Part shown: positions 17,107 to 24,899 of the stretch, one piece after another
Layout: the number at the start of each line of letters is the position of its first letter
Numbering within the stretch: position 1 is the stretch's first letter
Assembly (NCBI GenBank): GCA_036389715.1
Contig: DASVWH010000179.1
Coordinates: 1-45,211, forward strand
Length of the DNA: 45,211 nt
Source: DASVWH01 sp036389715
Lineage (GTDB): Bacteria > Acidobacteriota > Blastocatellia > Pyrinomonadales > Pyrinomonadaceae
Direction: 5' to 3'
Notes under the pieces: generated by a model
The model's input: the letters and a program-made list of their open reading frames with translations, nothing else
Told to the model about the DNA's origin: nothing
The model's database searches: none
Translations under genes and position numbers: made by a program

Positions 17107-18561
17107 ATGAGCACAGACAAAATCGCCGCGTTGCGGCGGACGGCGCTCTTTAATGAGCTGGAAGAAGAGACGCTGCGTGCGCTGGCAGAACGGGCCATCG
17201 AGCGCCGGTTTCAAAAAGACGAATTGCTGTTTGTCTCGGGCGACGAAGCGCACGGGCTTTACGTGATCGTCGAGGGTGCGGTGCGCGCTTTTCGGGAGAG
17301 CGCGGACGGGCGTGAGCAGGTCATCCACGTCGAACGTGCCGGAGCAACAATCGCCGAAGTGCCGGTCTTTGACGACGGCGCTTTCCCCTCGATGGCTGCC
17401 GCAGAAACCGACTCCGTGCTGCTCTTTATTGATAAGCGCGACGTGCGAAGCCTCTGCCTGGAACACCCGCAGATTGCCCTTGCCGCACTCAAAGTGCTGG
17501 CCGGAAGGCTCAGGCGTTGCGCGGAGCTTGTCGAGACGCTCAGCTTGCGGGAAGTCGGGCAGCGGCTCGCGCGGTTTCTTCTGGCGCAGGCACGCGCCAG
17601 GGGACACACGGGGGACTCCTTTATGCCTGCGCCAGTCAATCATCGCCGCCCGGTACTGCTCGGGCTCACTGCTTCAGCCGGACTGACAGCCCTCATCATT
17701 ATCGGCTCGCGCAACCTCGAACACTACGACGCCGCGCTCTTCGGTTACACGGTGGCAAGTGTGGTCGCCTTCGGCGCAATCATCTTTCGTTACGTCATCT
17801 GGTTACAGCGCCCGGCGACCCGCCGTTACTGGCTGCGCGGTTGGCAGTTGTTCCGCGAACGCAAGAAACTGCTTGCCAACACGAAGAGCGCGACCGCGAC
17901 CGCGACCAAAAACTTGATCGCCCAGAAATTCATCTTCAAGCGCGGTTCGACGCGTTGGCTGATACACTTTCTCATCATGTGGGGCTGTGTCCTCTCCGCG
18001 CTGATTACCTTCCCGCTCGTCTTCGGATGGGTGCATTTCAAACTTGAAGGCGCTCAGGGCTGCCGTCCCTACGTCTTCGGCTTTCCGATGCCCTTGATGC
18101 AGGGCGAATACAACCCCCCGGCCGAGACGCCCGACGAAGAGTATCCGCTAATTCTGACGAGCGGTCGCGTCGTCTATCAATATCTCTCGGGGAATCAGAC
18201 CAGACGCATCGGCTTTCTCGTCCAGCAGTGCCCGGAGCCTTACGTCGAGGTTCATCCCGAAACCGCGATGAAGCTCAAGATCAATGACGGGGAGCACGTG
18301 CGCGTCCGCTCTCGTCGCGGCGAGGGCATCTTCCCGGTGCTCGTCGTGCGCACCATTCGACCCGATACGATCTTCATCCCGTATCACTGGGGCGAGCAGC
18401 TCGCGGCAAACCAGTTGACGAACCCTGCGCTCGACCCTACGTCGAAGATTCCCGAGTTCAATGCTTGCGCCGCGCGCATCGAGAAGATTCATTCACGGAA
18501 ATTGCCGATCATGGGCGCACAGCGCAAGGGCGCGTCGCAGAGCGAAGCGATAAGGGGGTAA
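17107..18561 (+). CDS. In-frame chimera: cNMP-binding domain + membrane subunit start + molybdopterin oxidoreductase tail
   Basis: One 484-residue ORF joins three unrelated pieces. Residues 1-170 are a Crp/Fnr-type cNMP-binding domain and dimer helix (LSLREVGQRLARFLL) that stops before the helix-turn-helix. Residues about 175-315 are the start of a membrane protein with at least three hydrophobic segments (LLGLTASAGLTALIIIG, ASVVAFGAIIFRYVIWL, LIHFLIMWGCVLSALITFP), resembling b-type cytochrome anchors. Residues about 318-484 are the C-terminal dinucleotide-binding domain of a nitrate-reductase-like molybdopterin enzyme (YPLILTSGRVVYQYLSGNQT, TIRPDTIFIPYHWGEQ). The catalytic Mo domain and the regulator's DNA-binding domain are lost. 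The best explanation is two large in-frame deletions in a redox gene cluster. Confidence 0.75.
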   Translation: MSTDKIAALRRTALFNELEEETLRALAERAIERRFQKDELLFVSGDEAHGLYVIVEGAVRAFRESADGREQVIHVERAGATIAEVPVFDDGAFPSMAAAETDSVLLFIDKRDVRSLCLEHPQIALAALKVLAGRLRRCAELVETLSLREVGQRLARFLLAQARARGHTGDSFMPAPVNHRRPVLLGLTASAGLTALIIIGSRNLEHYDAALFGYTVASVVAFGAIIFRYVIWLQRPATRRYWLRGWQLFRERKKLLANTKSATATATKNLIAQKFIFKRGSTRWLIHFLIMWGCVLSALITFPLVFGWVHFKLEGAQGCRPYVFGFPMPLMQGEYNPPAETPDEEYPLILTSGRVVYQYLSGNQTRRIGFLVQQCPEPYVEVHPETAMKLKINDGEHVRVRSRRGEGIFPVLVVRTIRPDTIFIPYHWGEQLAANQLTNPALDPTSKIPEFNACAARIEKIHSRKLPIMGAQRKGASQSEAIRG

Positions 18562-19221
18562 ATGATTGAAGGGACGATGTTTATAGACCCGCAGCGATGC
18601 ATCGGCTGCCGCGCGTGCGTCGCCGCGTGTCGCGAGTGCGCAACGCATAAAGGCTACTCGATGATCTTCGTGGACTATCTCGACCGTGCGGAGACGACCG
18701 CGACGATGCCGACCGTTTGCATGCACTGCACGGAACCGACCTGCGCGCTTGTCTGCCCGGCGGACGCGATCAAGGTCTCGGAAGAGGGTGTCGTGATGTC
18801 GGCCTTGAAGCCACGCTGTCTTGATTGCCGCAACTGCGTCAACGCCTGCCCCTGCGGAGTGCCGAAGTACAACACGGAGATGCACCTTCAGATGAAGTGC
18901 GACATGTGTTATGACCGCTCCTCGGAAGGCTTGAAGCCCATGTGCGTGAGCGTCTGTCCGACGGGCGCAATCTCCTTCGGCAAATACGAGCAGATCGTCC
19001 CGCTCCGCCGCACGAAGCCCGTCAACGTCCATGTTCTCGGCAATCAGCACATCGAGACGAAAGTCTACTTGATGCTCCCGACCGACGCGGACGCCGTCAA
19101 TGTGGATGGCTGCGGTGTCTTCGAAGGACAACTCTCGCTCGCGGAGCAGCAGCAGCCAGCGACCGTCGAGTCTTGGATTGATACTCAAGTGGAGGGTTCG
19201 GACAAGAGCAATGAGTTCTGA
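18562..19221 (+). CDS. Four-cluster Fe-S electron-transfer subunit (DmsB/HybA-like)
   Basis: A 219-residue ferredoxin-type subunit with four cysteine groups for 4Fe-4S clusters: CIGCRACVAAC, CMHCTEPTCALVCP, CLDCRNCVNACP and CDMC...CVSVCP. This is the layout of the electron-transfer subunits that partner molybdopterin oxidoreductases. No signal peptide is seen, so it works in the cytoplasm or is carried across with a Tat partner. Its ATG directly follows the stop of the chimeric ORF that contains the tail of such an oxidoreductase, and it overlaps the Rieske gene by 11 bp. With its catalytic partner deleted it may be an orphan. Confidence 0.88.
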   Translation: MIEGTMFIDPQRCIGCRACVAACRECATHKGYSMIFVDYLDRAETTATMPTVCMHCTEPTCALVCPADAIKVSEEGVVMSALKPRCLDCRNCVNACPCGVPKYNTEMHLQMKCDMCYDRSSEGLKPMCVSVCPTGAISFGKYEQIVPLRRTKPVNVHVLGNQHIETKVYLMLPTDADAVNVDGCGVFEGQLSLAEQQQPATVESWIDTQVEGSDKSNEF

Positions 19222-19827
19222 AAATTCCAAATTATCAAATACCATTAAAACAGTTCTCTCGGAAGAGATGACCCATGTAGCGTCCGATGCCCCGTCTGAT
19301 GAAACAGACGTGCGGGCGGCGATGCGTCCGCATCAGCATGACTTCCCATATGATCGCGGCGAAGAGGCGCAGGTCACGCGGCGAGAGTTCTGCAACTTCC
19401 TAGCCCTGACCTCGACCGCACTCTTCGCCGGTGCGGCAGGGTTCGCTGGCAAAGCGATGCTTGATAGGAATAGCCAGCCGCAGTACGCGCCAAAAAAATT
19501 GATGGGGCTGAAACACTCGCTCCGAACTCGTCCTTGAATTTCCGTTACCCGACCGAGAAGGGCGCGGCGATACTCGTTCGCGCTCGCGATGGTCAATACT
19601 TTGCCTACGGTCAAAAATGCACGCATCTTTCCTGCCCGGTCTACTTCGAGCAGCACCACGGGCGGCTTGAATGTCCCTGCCATGAAGGGGGCTTCGACGT
19701 GACGACGGGCAATGTTTTATACGGCCCTCCGCCGCGCCCGCTCGATTCAATAGAACTCGAAGTGCGCGAGGGCGCAGAAGTATGGGCAAGAGGAAGAAAG
19801 GCAGGAAGCGATGAGCACCCGGGCTGA
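19211..19827 (+). pseudogene. Rieske 2Fe-2S protein with a -1 frameshift at an A7 run
   Basis: The N-terminal frame (from ATG 19211) has a Tat-like signal (VTRREFCNFLALTSTALFAG) and reads to QPQYAPKK, then runs out of frame and stops after 27 bases or so. The other frame continues the protein: IDGAETLAPNSSLNFRYPTE, the Rieske cluster motifs CTHLSCP and CPCHEGGFD, and GPPPRPLDSIELEV, to 19827. The switch lies at CCAAAAAAATTG near 19491-19500. The heptamer A-AAA-AAA is in the right phase for -1 slippage, so either one A is missing (mutation or sequencing error) or ribosomal/transcriptional slippage restores the protein. Given decay next door I favour mutation. The role would be electron transfer outside the membrane for the redox cluster. 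Confidence 0.78.
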
Positions 19828-20113
19828 GACGACACCCCCGATGGGGAAAAATGTGAAGCAAGCGCCAATCTCAGGAGGGCAGGCGGCCGTGTGGCAGACG
19901 CGGCTCATCCTGCTCGTGATGATTAACGTCGCACAGCTCTGGATTCTCTCGGCCACGGTTGAAGCTACGCTCGCCCATCATTACCGTGTACTTCTGCCGC
20001 TCGTGCTGTCGTCAGCCGTCTGTTGGTTAATCTCGCTCTCCATCATCTTCTGGTGGAGACCCGTCTCACGCCGCTTCACGAGCACCGGGTACATCCGCAA
20101 CAAGCCTGAGTAA
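19811..20113 (+). CDS. Small two-helix membrane protein of the redox cluster
   Basis: A 100-residue protein with a hydrophilic N-terminus (about 28 residues), then two membrane segments (RLILLVMINVAQLWILSATV and VLLPLVLSSAVCWLISLSII) and a short basic tail. It overlaps the end of the Rieske frame by 17 bp, so the two are translationally linked. I know no function; its place after the Fe-S and Rieske genes suggests a small accessory subunit of the same membrane redox complex. Confidence 0.65.
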   Translation: MSTRAETTPPMGKNVKQAPISGGQAAVWQTRLILLVMINVAQLWILSATVEATLAHHYRVLLPLVLSSAVCWLISLSIIFWWRPVSRRFTSTGYIRNKPE

Positions 20114-20148
20114 ATACCGGAAACATCAACAAGGGAGGGCGTCAGACA

Positions 20149-20349
20149 CTGAAACGGAAGATCATCGGCTTTCACAGGGACGAGCATGAGGACTGGGTCG
20201 CGGATTTGGAGTGCGGGCATCAGCAGCATGTCCGCCACCAGCCGCCCTGGATGAACCGCCCTTGGATTGTTACATCTGAAGGAAGAGAATCCCGCAACGG
20301 AGTTGAGCTGGACTGTCAGCACTGCGATAAGCAGACATGCGACGGATAA
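20149..20349 (+). CDS. DUF3565 family protein, apparent CTG start
   Basis: A 66-residue protein with no ATG. It reads KRKIIGFHRDEHEDWVADL, ECGHQQHVRHQPPWMNRPW, and ends ELDCQHCDKQTCDG, the full DUF3565 pattern with its CxH and CxxC pairs that may bind a metal. The only start that fits is CTG at 20149, with the strong Shine-Dalgarno AGGGAGGG at 20132-20139, nine bases upstream. Family members usually begin MKRKI, so CTG is probably a mutated ATG. A TGA closes the frame just upstream. Function of the family is unknown. It lies 35 bp after the small membrane protein gene. Confidence 0.72.
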   Translation: MKRKIIGFHRDEHEDWVADLECGHQQHVRHQPPWMNRPWIVTSEGRESRNGVELDCQHCDKQTCDG

Positions 20350-20464
20350 AGTCGCACAACACAGCGAGCAACACGCGCCCGTGGCCATGCGCTCTCTTTA
20401 CTCTCTTTTCGCCTCCAGACACTTCACGTCTGCGCCCGGGCGAGAACAACTATTAATTTCTTAG

Positions 20465-20517
20465 TTGACAGGCGAGCGAAACTTCGCTACTCTCCTCCAA
20501 TTATTAAAGATTTAATA
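20465..20517 (+). promoter_or_regulatory. Promoter and candidate operator of the blaI-like gene
   Basis: TTGACA (20465-20470), a 17-nt spacer and TACTCT (20488-20493) form a good sigma70 promoter. Directly downstream, at 20502-20517, is the perfect palindrome TATTAAAGATTTAATA (7-bp arms around GA). It overlaps the expected transcription start, where a BlaI/MecI dimer could block RNA polymerase. The operator role is inferred from position; the motif differs from the TACA/TGTA operators of staphylococcal BlaI. Confidence 0.68.
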
Positions 20518-20539
20518 GTTGGTTTGGAGGGATTGATAC

Positions 20540-20917
20540 TTGGCGAGAAAGAGATCAACTACACTGACGGAAGCCGAGCTGCGGTTGATGGACGTGTTGT
20601 GGGAGAAGGGTGCGGCGACGGTTGGCGACGTAGTTGATGCGCTGCCGAAAGCGTCGGCGCTGGCTTATAGCACTGTCCTAACCACTCTCAGAATCCTGGA
20701 GCAGAAAGGCTACGTCCGGCACAGTAAAGAAGGACGCGCCTTCGTCTACCATCCATTGATAGATAGAGGTCAAGCGCGGCGCAACGTTTTGCAGTACGTG
20801 CTCAACCGATTCTTCGATAACTCGCCCGAACTGCTCGTGCTCAATGTGCTCAAGGAAGAGAAGATAGATGGGCGCGAGTTAAAACGGCTAAAGAAGATGA
20901 TTGAAGAAAGCGAGTAG
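20540..20917 (+). CDS. BlaI/MecI/CopY-family transcriptional repressor
   Basis: A 125-residue winged-helix repressor. The N-terminal reading LTEAELRLMDVLWEKGAATV and the recognition region ALAYSTVLTTLRILEQKGYV are typical of BlaI/MecI, followed by the hinge EGRAFVYHPL and a C-terminal dimerisation helix set. The start is TTG, with GGAGG about ten bases upstream. In the known systems BlaI blocks transcription until the membrane protease BlaR1 leads to its cleavage. The M56 protease gene starts 10 bp downstream, so the two form an operon from the promoter at 20465. Confidence 0.92.
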   Translation: MARKRSTTLTEAELRLMDVLWEKGAATVGDVVDALPKASALAYSTVLTTLRILEQKGYVRHSKEGRAFVYHPLIDRGQARRNVLQYVLNRFFDNSPELLVLNVLKEEKIDGRELKRLKKMIEESE

Positions 20918-20926
20918 TAGAACGCC

Positions 20927-23332
20927 GTGAACATTCTATTTGGGCTGCCTGATTCAGTCTCCCGCATCGCGGCCGAAGCCTTCCTTAACAGCATCTGGCA
21001 GAGCGCCGTGCTCGCGCTCTTCGTCTGGCTGCTGCTGCGCCTGTTCAAGCGTGCCAGCGCGACTATGAAATACGGCGTCTGGTCGGCCACGCTGGTCGCC
21101 ATTGTCTGTTTGCCGTTTCTCAATGCGCTCACTTCCTCGCGGGCGACTGCGATGAAAGACGCGGGATTAGACAGCGGCGCTCGCCTGGAAACACCTGTGT
21201 TATCAAGGGTTGCTGCCCCGGATACTCTTCAGCCTCCGGTCGTGGCTTCCGCCGGTGCGAAGCAGGGCGCGGGCGCGTCGAGTGGTGACGAGACCGTGTC
21301 GGCTGCGATTCAGGCTGAAGGGATAAGCGGTCAGAGCGTCTCCGAAACGGCGACCGAAATGGCATCCGAATCCCGACCGCAGCCGGAGAGCTTCAGCATT
21401 CGGCTGAGAGGCGAGAGATGGCCGCAGCTCTTTTTAGTTCTCTGGATGTTCGGAGCATCGCTGATGATGGTCAGGCTGGTTCGCAGCTATCTCTCATTGC
21501 GGCGACTCAAGAGAGCGTCCCGGCCATTAGCGGATACTTATCAACGACGGATGGGCCACTGGGCCAAAGTCTGCGGAATCAAGCGAACAGTATTCCTGCG
21601 CGGCTCAAAACAGATAACCGTCCCATTAATGCTCGGGCTGACGAAGACGACCATTCTCTTTCCCGAGAGCCTGATCGCCAGCCTGGGCGAAGATGAGTTC
21701 GATCAGGTTCTACTGCACGAGCTGGCGCATGTGCGGCGGCGCGATGATTGGGGTAATTTCGCGCAAAAGTCGGTCGAGGCCATCTTCTTTTTTCACCCGG
21801 TAGTCTTGTGGGTCGGCCGGCAGCTCTGCGCAGAGCGCGAGTGCGCCTGTGACCAGTGGGTAGTCTCCGTGACGGGCGCACGCCGTTCCTATGCCGCTTG
21901 CTTAACCAGGCTGTTTGAACTGACAAAGAGGCCCGACCGGGCCCTGCTGGCTTCCGGGGTGATGCCGGTCAAAAGCCATCTTTCACGAAGAGTTGAAACG
22001 ATTCTTAAAAGTAAAGAGCGCCTCCCGGCGAGTCTTTCCGCCCTCGGATTCTTTCTCCCGCTCTGCTTGCTGCTGGCGATGATGATTCAGCTCGGACGAC
22101 TCTCCCCCCTGGTCGCCGTCAGCGGCGGCGGAAATCCGGCGGCTGAATCGGCCGGGCATAATGCGCCGGAACGCGCGGCGTTGCGGGAGCAATCAGGGCT
22201 TGAGAATGGCGTCATCAATAGATTGCCCGGACACTCGCCGCGCGGGATTGACGCCGCAGGCGTCACGCCTTTACTTAACGACAGCGAGGCGATGAATCCG
22301 TCGTCGCGGGAAAGCTCTACCGCGAGCGAGACGCCCGGCTCATCAACATCCGACGGCGAGATGCCGCGGCCGCGTTCCTGGCTTGAGATGGTCAAGGCGG
22401 GCGCAAGTATCTCGCCGGACGGGGCGGGACCAGCCGCCTTTACGTTAGCGACCGGCGACCGGCAAGCAGATGTCTCGGGCCATCTGACCCGGTCTTCGGT
22501 TAACGGCTCGCCTGTGATTCAGGAGCCTGCCGCCGCGCCGTCCACGCTCTCCTCTGACGAAGGCCGCCTGCCTTCGGACTTCTTCCAGGTGGTCGCGGCA
22601 TTGGGCAATTCGGCGTCGCAGAGAGAGATACTATCGGCGCTTCTCAAGCGGCGCGGGCTGACTAAAGAGAATCTGGTCCAGTCTCTTATCGCGGCCAAGA
22701 GTATCGCTTCGGACGGCGAGAAGGCGGAATTTCTGGTGGGCGCAGCCCTATTCTGCACAGGCGAGACGGAAGTTCTCAGCGCTTTCTTTAACACCGTTTC
22801 CACTATCGGCTCGGCGGGCGAGCGGCGGCGCGTGCTCTCTGCGCTCCTGACGTTGAAGGGGCGCGATAAGGCAGTCCTGTTTCGGACCTTGAAAGCCGCC
22901 GCGGCCATCAGCTCCGACGGCGAGAAGGCTGAACTCCTGGTCAAGGCGGCGAGCCTTTACGCGATTGATAACACGTCGCTCACCGCCTTCCTCGACGCGG
23001 TCTCCGCCATCAGTTCGTCGGCCGAGCAGCGACGCGCGCTGACGGCCCTTTTACGCCAAGGCAATCCGAGCAGCGAGGCCATCATTCAAACCGTGAGATT
23101 CGCGCGCCGCATCTCTTCGGACGGCGAAAAAGCGGAGTTTCTTGAGAGGGTCGCGGCGGTCTGTCCGATTAACGACGCGGTGCTCTCCGCCTATCTCGCG
23201 ACGGCCTCTTCCATCCATTCCTCCGCGGAGCAAGCGCGCGCCCTCTCCGCAATATCGAAGAGAAAAGAGATTAGCCGGACAACGACGACACAAACAATGT
23301 CGCTCGCCAGGAATAACGGCGACAGGGATTGA
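20927..23332 (+). CDS. BlaR1-type M56 membrane protease with a C-terminal ISSDGEK-repeat region
   Basis: An 801-residue membrane protease (start GTG). The N-terminal part has the BlaR1/MecR1 topology: membrane segments near residues 10-35, 45-60, 165-185 and after residue 370, and the zinc site LLHELAHVRRRDDW (HExxH at 264-268) with a downstream AERECACDQW. The usual penicillin-binding sensor domain is absent. After a Ser/Gly-rich linker, residues about 545-795 hold roughly seven units of 34 residues, alternating ISSDGEKAELLVKAA and SAGERRRVLSALL types, predicted as paired helices. They should face the outside as the sensor or docking part. The next gene encodes a secreted protein made of the same repeat. 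The inducing signal is unknown. Confidence 0.88.
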   Translation: MNILFGLPDSVSRIAAEAFLNSIWQSAVLALFVWLLLRLFKRASATMKYGVWSATLVAIVCLPFLNALTSSRATAMKDAGLDSGARLETPVLSRVAAPDTLQPPVVASAGAKQGAGASSGDETVSAAIQAEGISGQSVSETATEMASESRPQPESFSIRLRGERWPQLFLVLWMFGASLMMVRLVRSYLSLRRLKRASRPLADTYQRRMGHWAKVCGIKRTVFLRGSKQITVPLMLGLTKTTILFPESLIASLGEDEFDQVLLHELAHVRRRDDWGNFAQKSVEAIFFFHPVVLWVGRQLCAERECACDQWVVSVTGARRSYAACLTRLFELTKRPDRALLASGVMPVKSHLSRRVETILKSKERLPASLSALGFFLPLCLLLAMMIQLGRLSPLVAVSGGGNPAAESAGHNAPERAALREQSGLENGVINRLPGHSPRGIDAAGVTPLLNDSEAMNPSSRESSTASETPGSSTSDGEMPRPRSWLEMVKAGASISPDGAGPAAFTLATGDRQADVSGHLTRSSVNGSPVIQEPAAAPSTLSSDEGRLPSDFFQVVAALGNSASQREILSALLKRRGLTKENLVQSLIAAKSIASDGEKAEFLVGAALFCTGETEVLSAFFNTVSTIGSAGERRRVLSALLTLKGRDKAVLFRTLKAAAAISSDGEKAELLVKAASLYAIDNTSLTAFLDAVSAISSSAEQRRALTALLRQGNPSSEAIIQTVRFARRISSDGEKAEFLERVAAVCPINDAVLSAYLATASSIHSSAEQARALSAISKRKEISRTTTTQTMSLARNNGDRD

Positions 23333-23505
23333 GCCGGACAAAACGGGCGGATTGATTAACCACGCAGAGCGTGGGGCGGGACGGGTGTGTCTCCCGAGCG
23401 GCCGCGAGAAGATGTTTCGCCAGCCCCGCTCCGATTCTGCGCCGTGCGTGATGACCGAAAACTGATGACGAAACCATTGACGGAAATTTTAGGAGGAGCA
23501 ATCTA

Positions 23506-24750
23506 ATGTCAAGTTACAAGACCGGCGGGTTAACACTGAGACGCTTCGCGCTGATGTCGGCAGCCATCTTCGTTCCGTCACTCTTTACGGTTGCGCTCCG
23601 CGCGCAGGTGAATCCCGCATCGCCCGGTCAAAGCCGTCAACTAAAATTCGCGGCGCAGCAGGAGAGGCACGCGAGTATCACCCAGATAAACGAGACAGGG
23701 ACGGACCGCACAGACATCCGTGTCAGGTACGACGACGGAAATCATAGTCTGGAGATCAGGGCCACGGGAGGGCTGGAATTTACGGACAGCGACGCCGACG
23801 TTAAGAGCATGGCGCGGGACGGCTATCTGCTGATTGAAGAACGGCGCGGGTCAATGTCGCGGAGGCTGGAAATCTCGCCGGGCGCGAACGCAGAGCCGCA
23901 GCGCTCCTTTTACGTCGGCGGACAGGCTCACGCGTTCGACCAGGAGGCGCGCGCCTGGTTGGCCGAAGTCCTGCCGGACGTAATCCGCAACACGGCCATC
24001 GGCGCGCGTGCCAGAGTTCAACGCATCTACAGGCAGCGCGGAGCCGTTGGCGTGCTCGATGAAATCTCCCTGATTAGAAGCGATGGGGCCAAGCGCATCT
24101 ACTTTCGCGAATTGCTGGGAACCGGCAATCTCGATACGACGACCCTGGGCCGGGCGGCGCGACAGGTGGCGCGCGAAATCTCTTCGGACGGCGAGAAGGC
24201 CGTCCTCTTAATCGAGACAGCAGACCTTTACCTCGGCAACGGGGCGGCCTCGCGCGCTTTCTTTGAAGCCGTAGACAGCATCAGCTCGGATGGCGAGCGG
24301 CGGCGCGTCCTCTCTGCAATCCTGAAGAAGAGTCCCGACACGGATGACGTTCTGCGCACGCTCAAGTCGGCGCGCCGCATCTCTTCGGACGGCGAGAAGG
24401 CGGCCCTGCTCATCCAGCACGCCGCGGTCTTTCTCTCGCATCCTTCTTCGCTCCCGTCCCTCTTCGATACCATCAACTCCATCAGCTCGGACGGGGAGCA
24501 CGCGCGGGTTTTATCCTCGCTGCTCAAGCGCCGCACGCTCGACAGAGAGAACCTGATGCGCGTTCTTCGCTCCGCCGAACTAATCTCTTCGGACGGCGAG
24601 AAGGCCAACGTGCTGCTGGCTGCCGTCAGGGTTTACGCCGACGATGCGTCAGCCCTTTCGGCCATCGCCGGGGTGACGAAAACCATCAGCTCGGATGGTG
24701 AAAAGCAGCGCGTCCTACTGGCCATCGCGCGCCAGGGCCAACGCCCGTAA
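23506..24750 (+). CDS. Secreted ISSDGEK-repeat protein
   Basis: A 414-residue protein with a signal peptide (basic start, then LMSAAIFVPSLFTVAL and an ALRAQ cleavage-like end). The first 200 residues form a domain I cannot name (EFTDSDADVKSMARDGYLLI, and RVQRIYRQRGAVGVLDEISL). From about residue 222 to the end come six units of about 34 residues, each opening with ISSDGEK or ISSDGER and alternating KAxLL and RRVLSA versions. The same repeat forms the outer part of the M56 protease encoded just before it. AGGAGG lies about 11 nt before the ATG. I infer an exported partner or ligand of that protease; nothing proves the interaction. Confidence 0.75.
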   Translation: MSSYKTGGLTLRRFALMSAAIFVPSLFTVALRAQVNPASPGQSRQLKFAAQQERHASITQINETGTDRTDIRVRYDDGNHSLEIRATGGLEFTDSDADVKSMARDGYLLIEERRGSMSRRLEISPGANAEPQRSFYVGGQAHAFDQEARAWLAEVLPDVIRNTAIGARARVQRIYRQRGAVGVLDEISLIRSDGAKRIYFRELLGTGNLDTTTLGRAARQVAREISSDGEKAVLLIETADLYLGNGAASRAFFEAVDSISSDGERRRVLSAILKKSPDTDDVLRTLKSARRISSDGEKAALLIQHAAVFLSHPSSLPSLFDTINSISSDGEHARVLSSLLKRRTLDRENLMRVLRSAELISSDGEKANVLLAAVRVYADDASALSAIAGVTKTISSDGEKQRVLLAIARQGQRP

Positions 24751-24850
24751 AGCCGCGTTTAGATAATCGCAAACTCTCCGTAAAGCTGCGGCGCGCCCGC
24801 TAGCTTAACAATTCACTGCGCCTGATACCGGCCCGCGAAATCGGCGGGTG

Positions 24851-24868
24851 TGGGACTGTTCTGTCCCA
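24851..24868. promoter_or_regulatory. Palindrome upstream of the tricorn-like protease gene
   Basis: Perfect dyad TGGGAC-TGTTCT-GTCCCA, 32 bp before the ATG at 24900. Size and spacing fit a dimeric regulator's operator. It is alternatively a small RNA hairpin in the leader. No second copy was seen in the window. Confidence 0.4.
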
Positions 24869-24899
24869 AAACCGCTCATCTGCGAAAGGACCAAGGACC

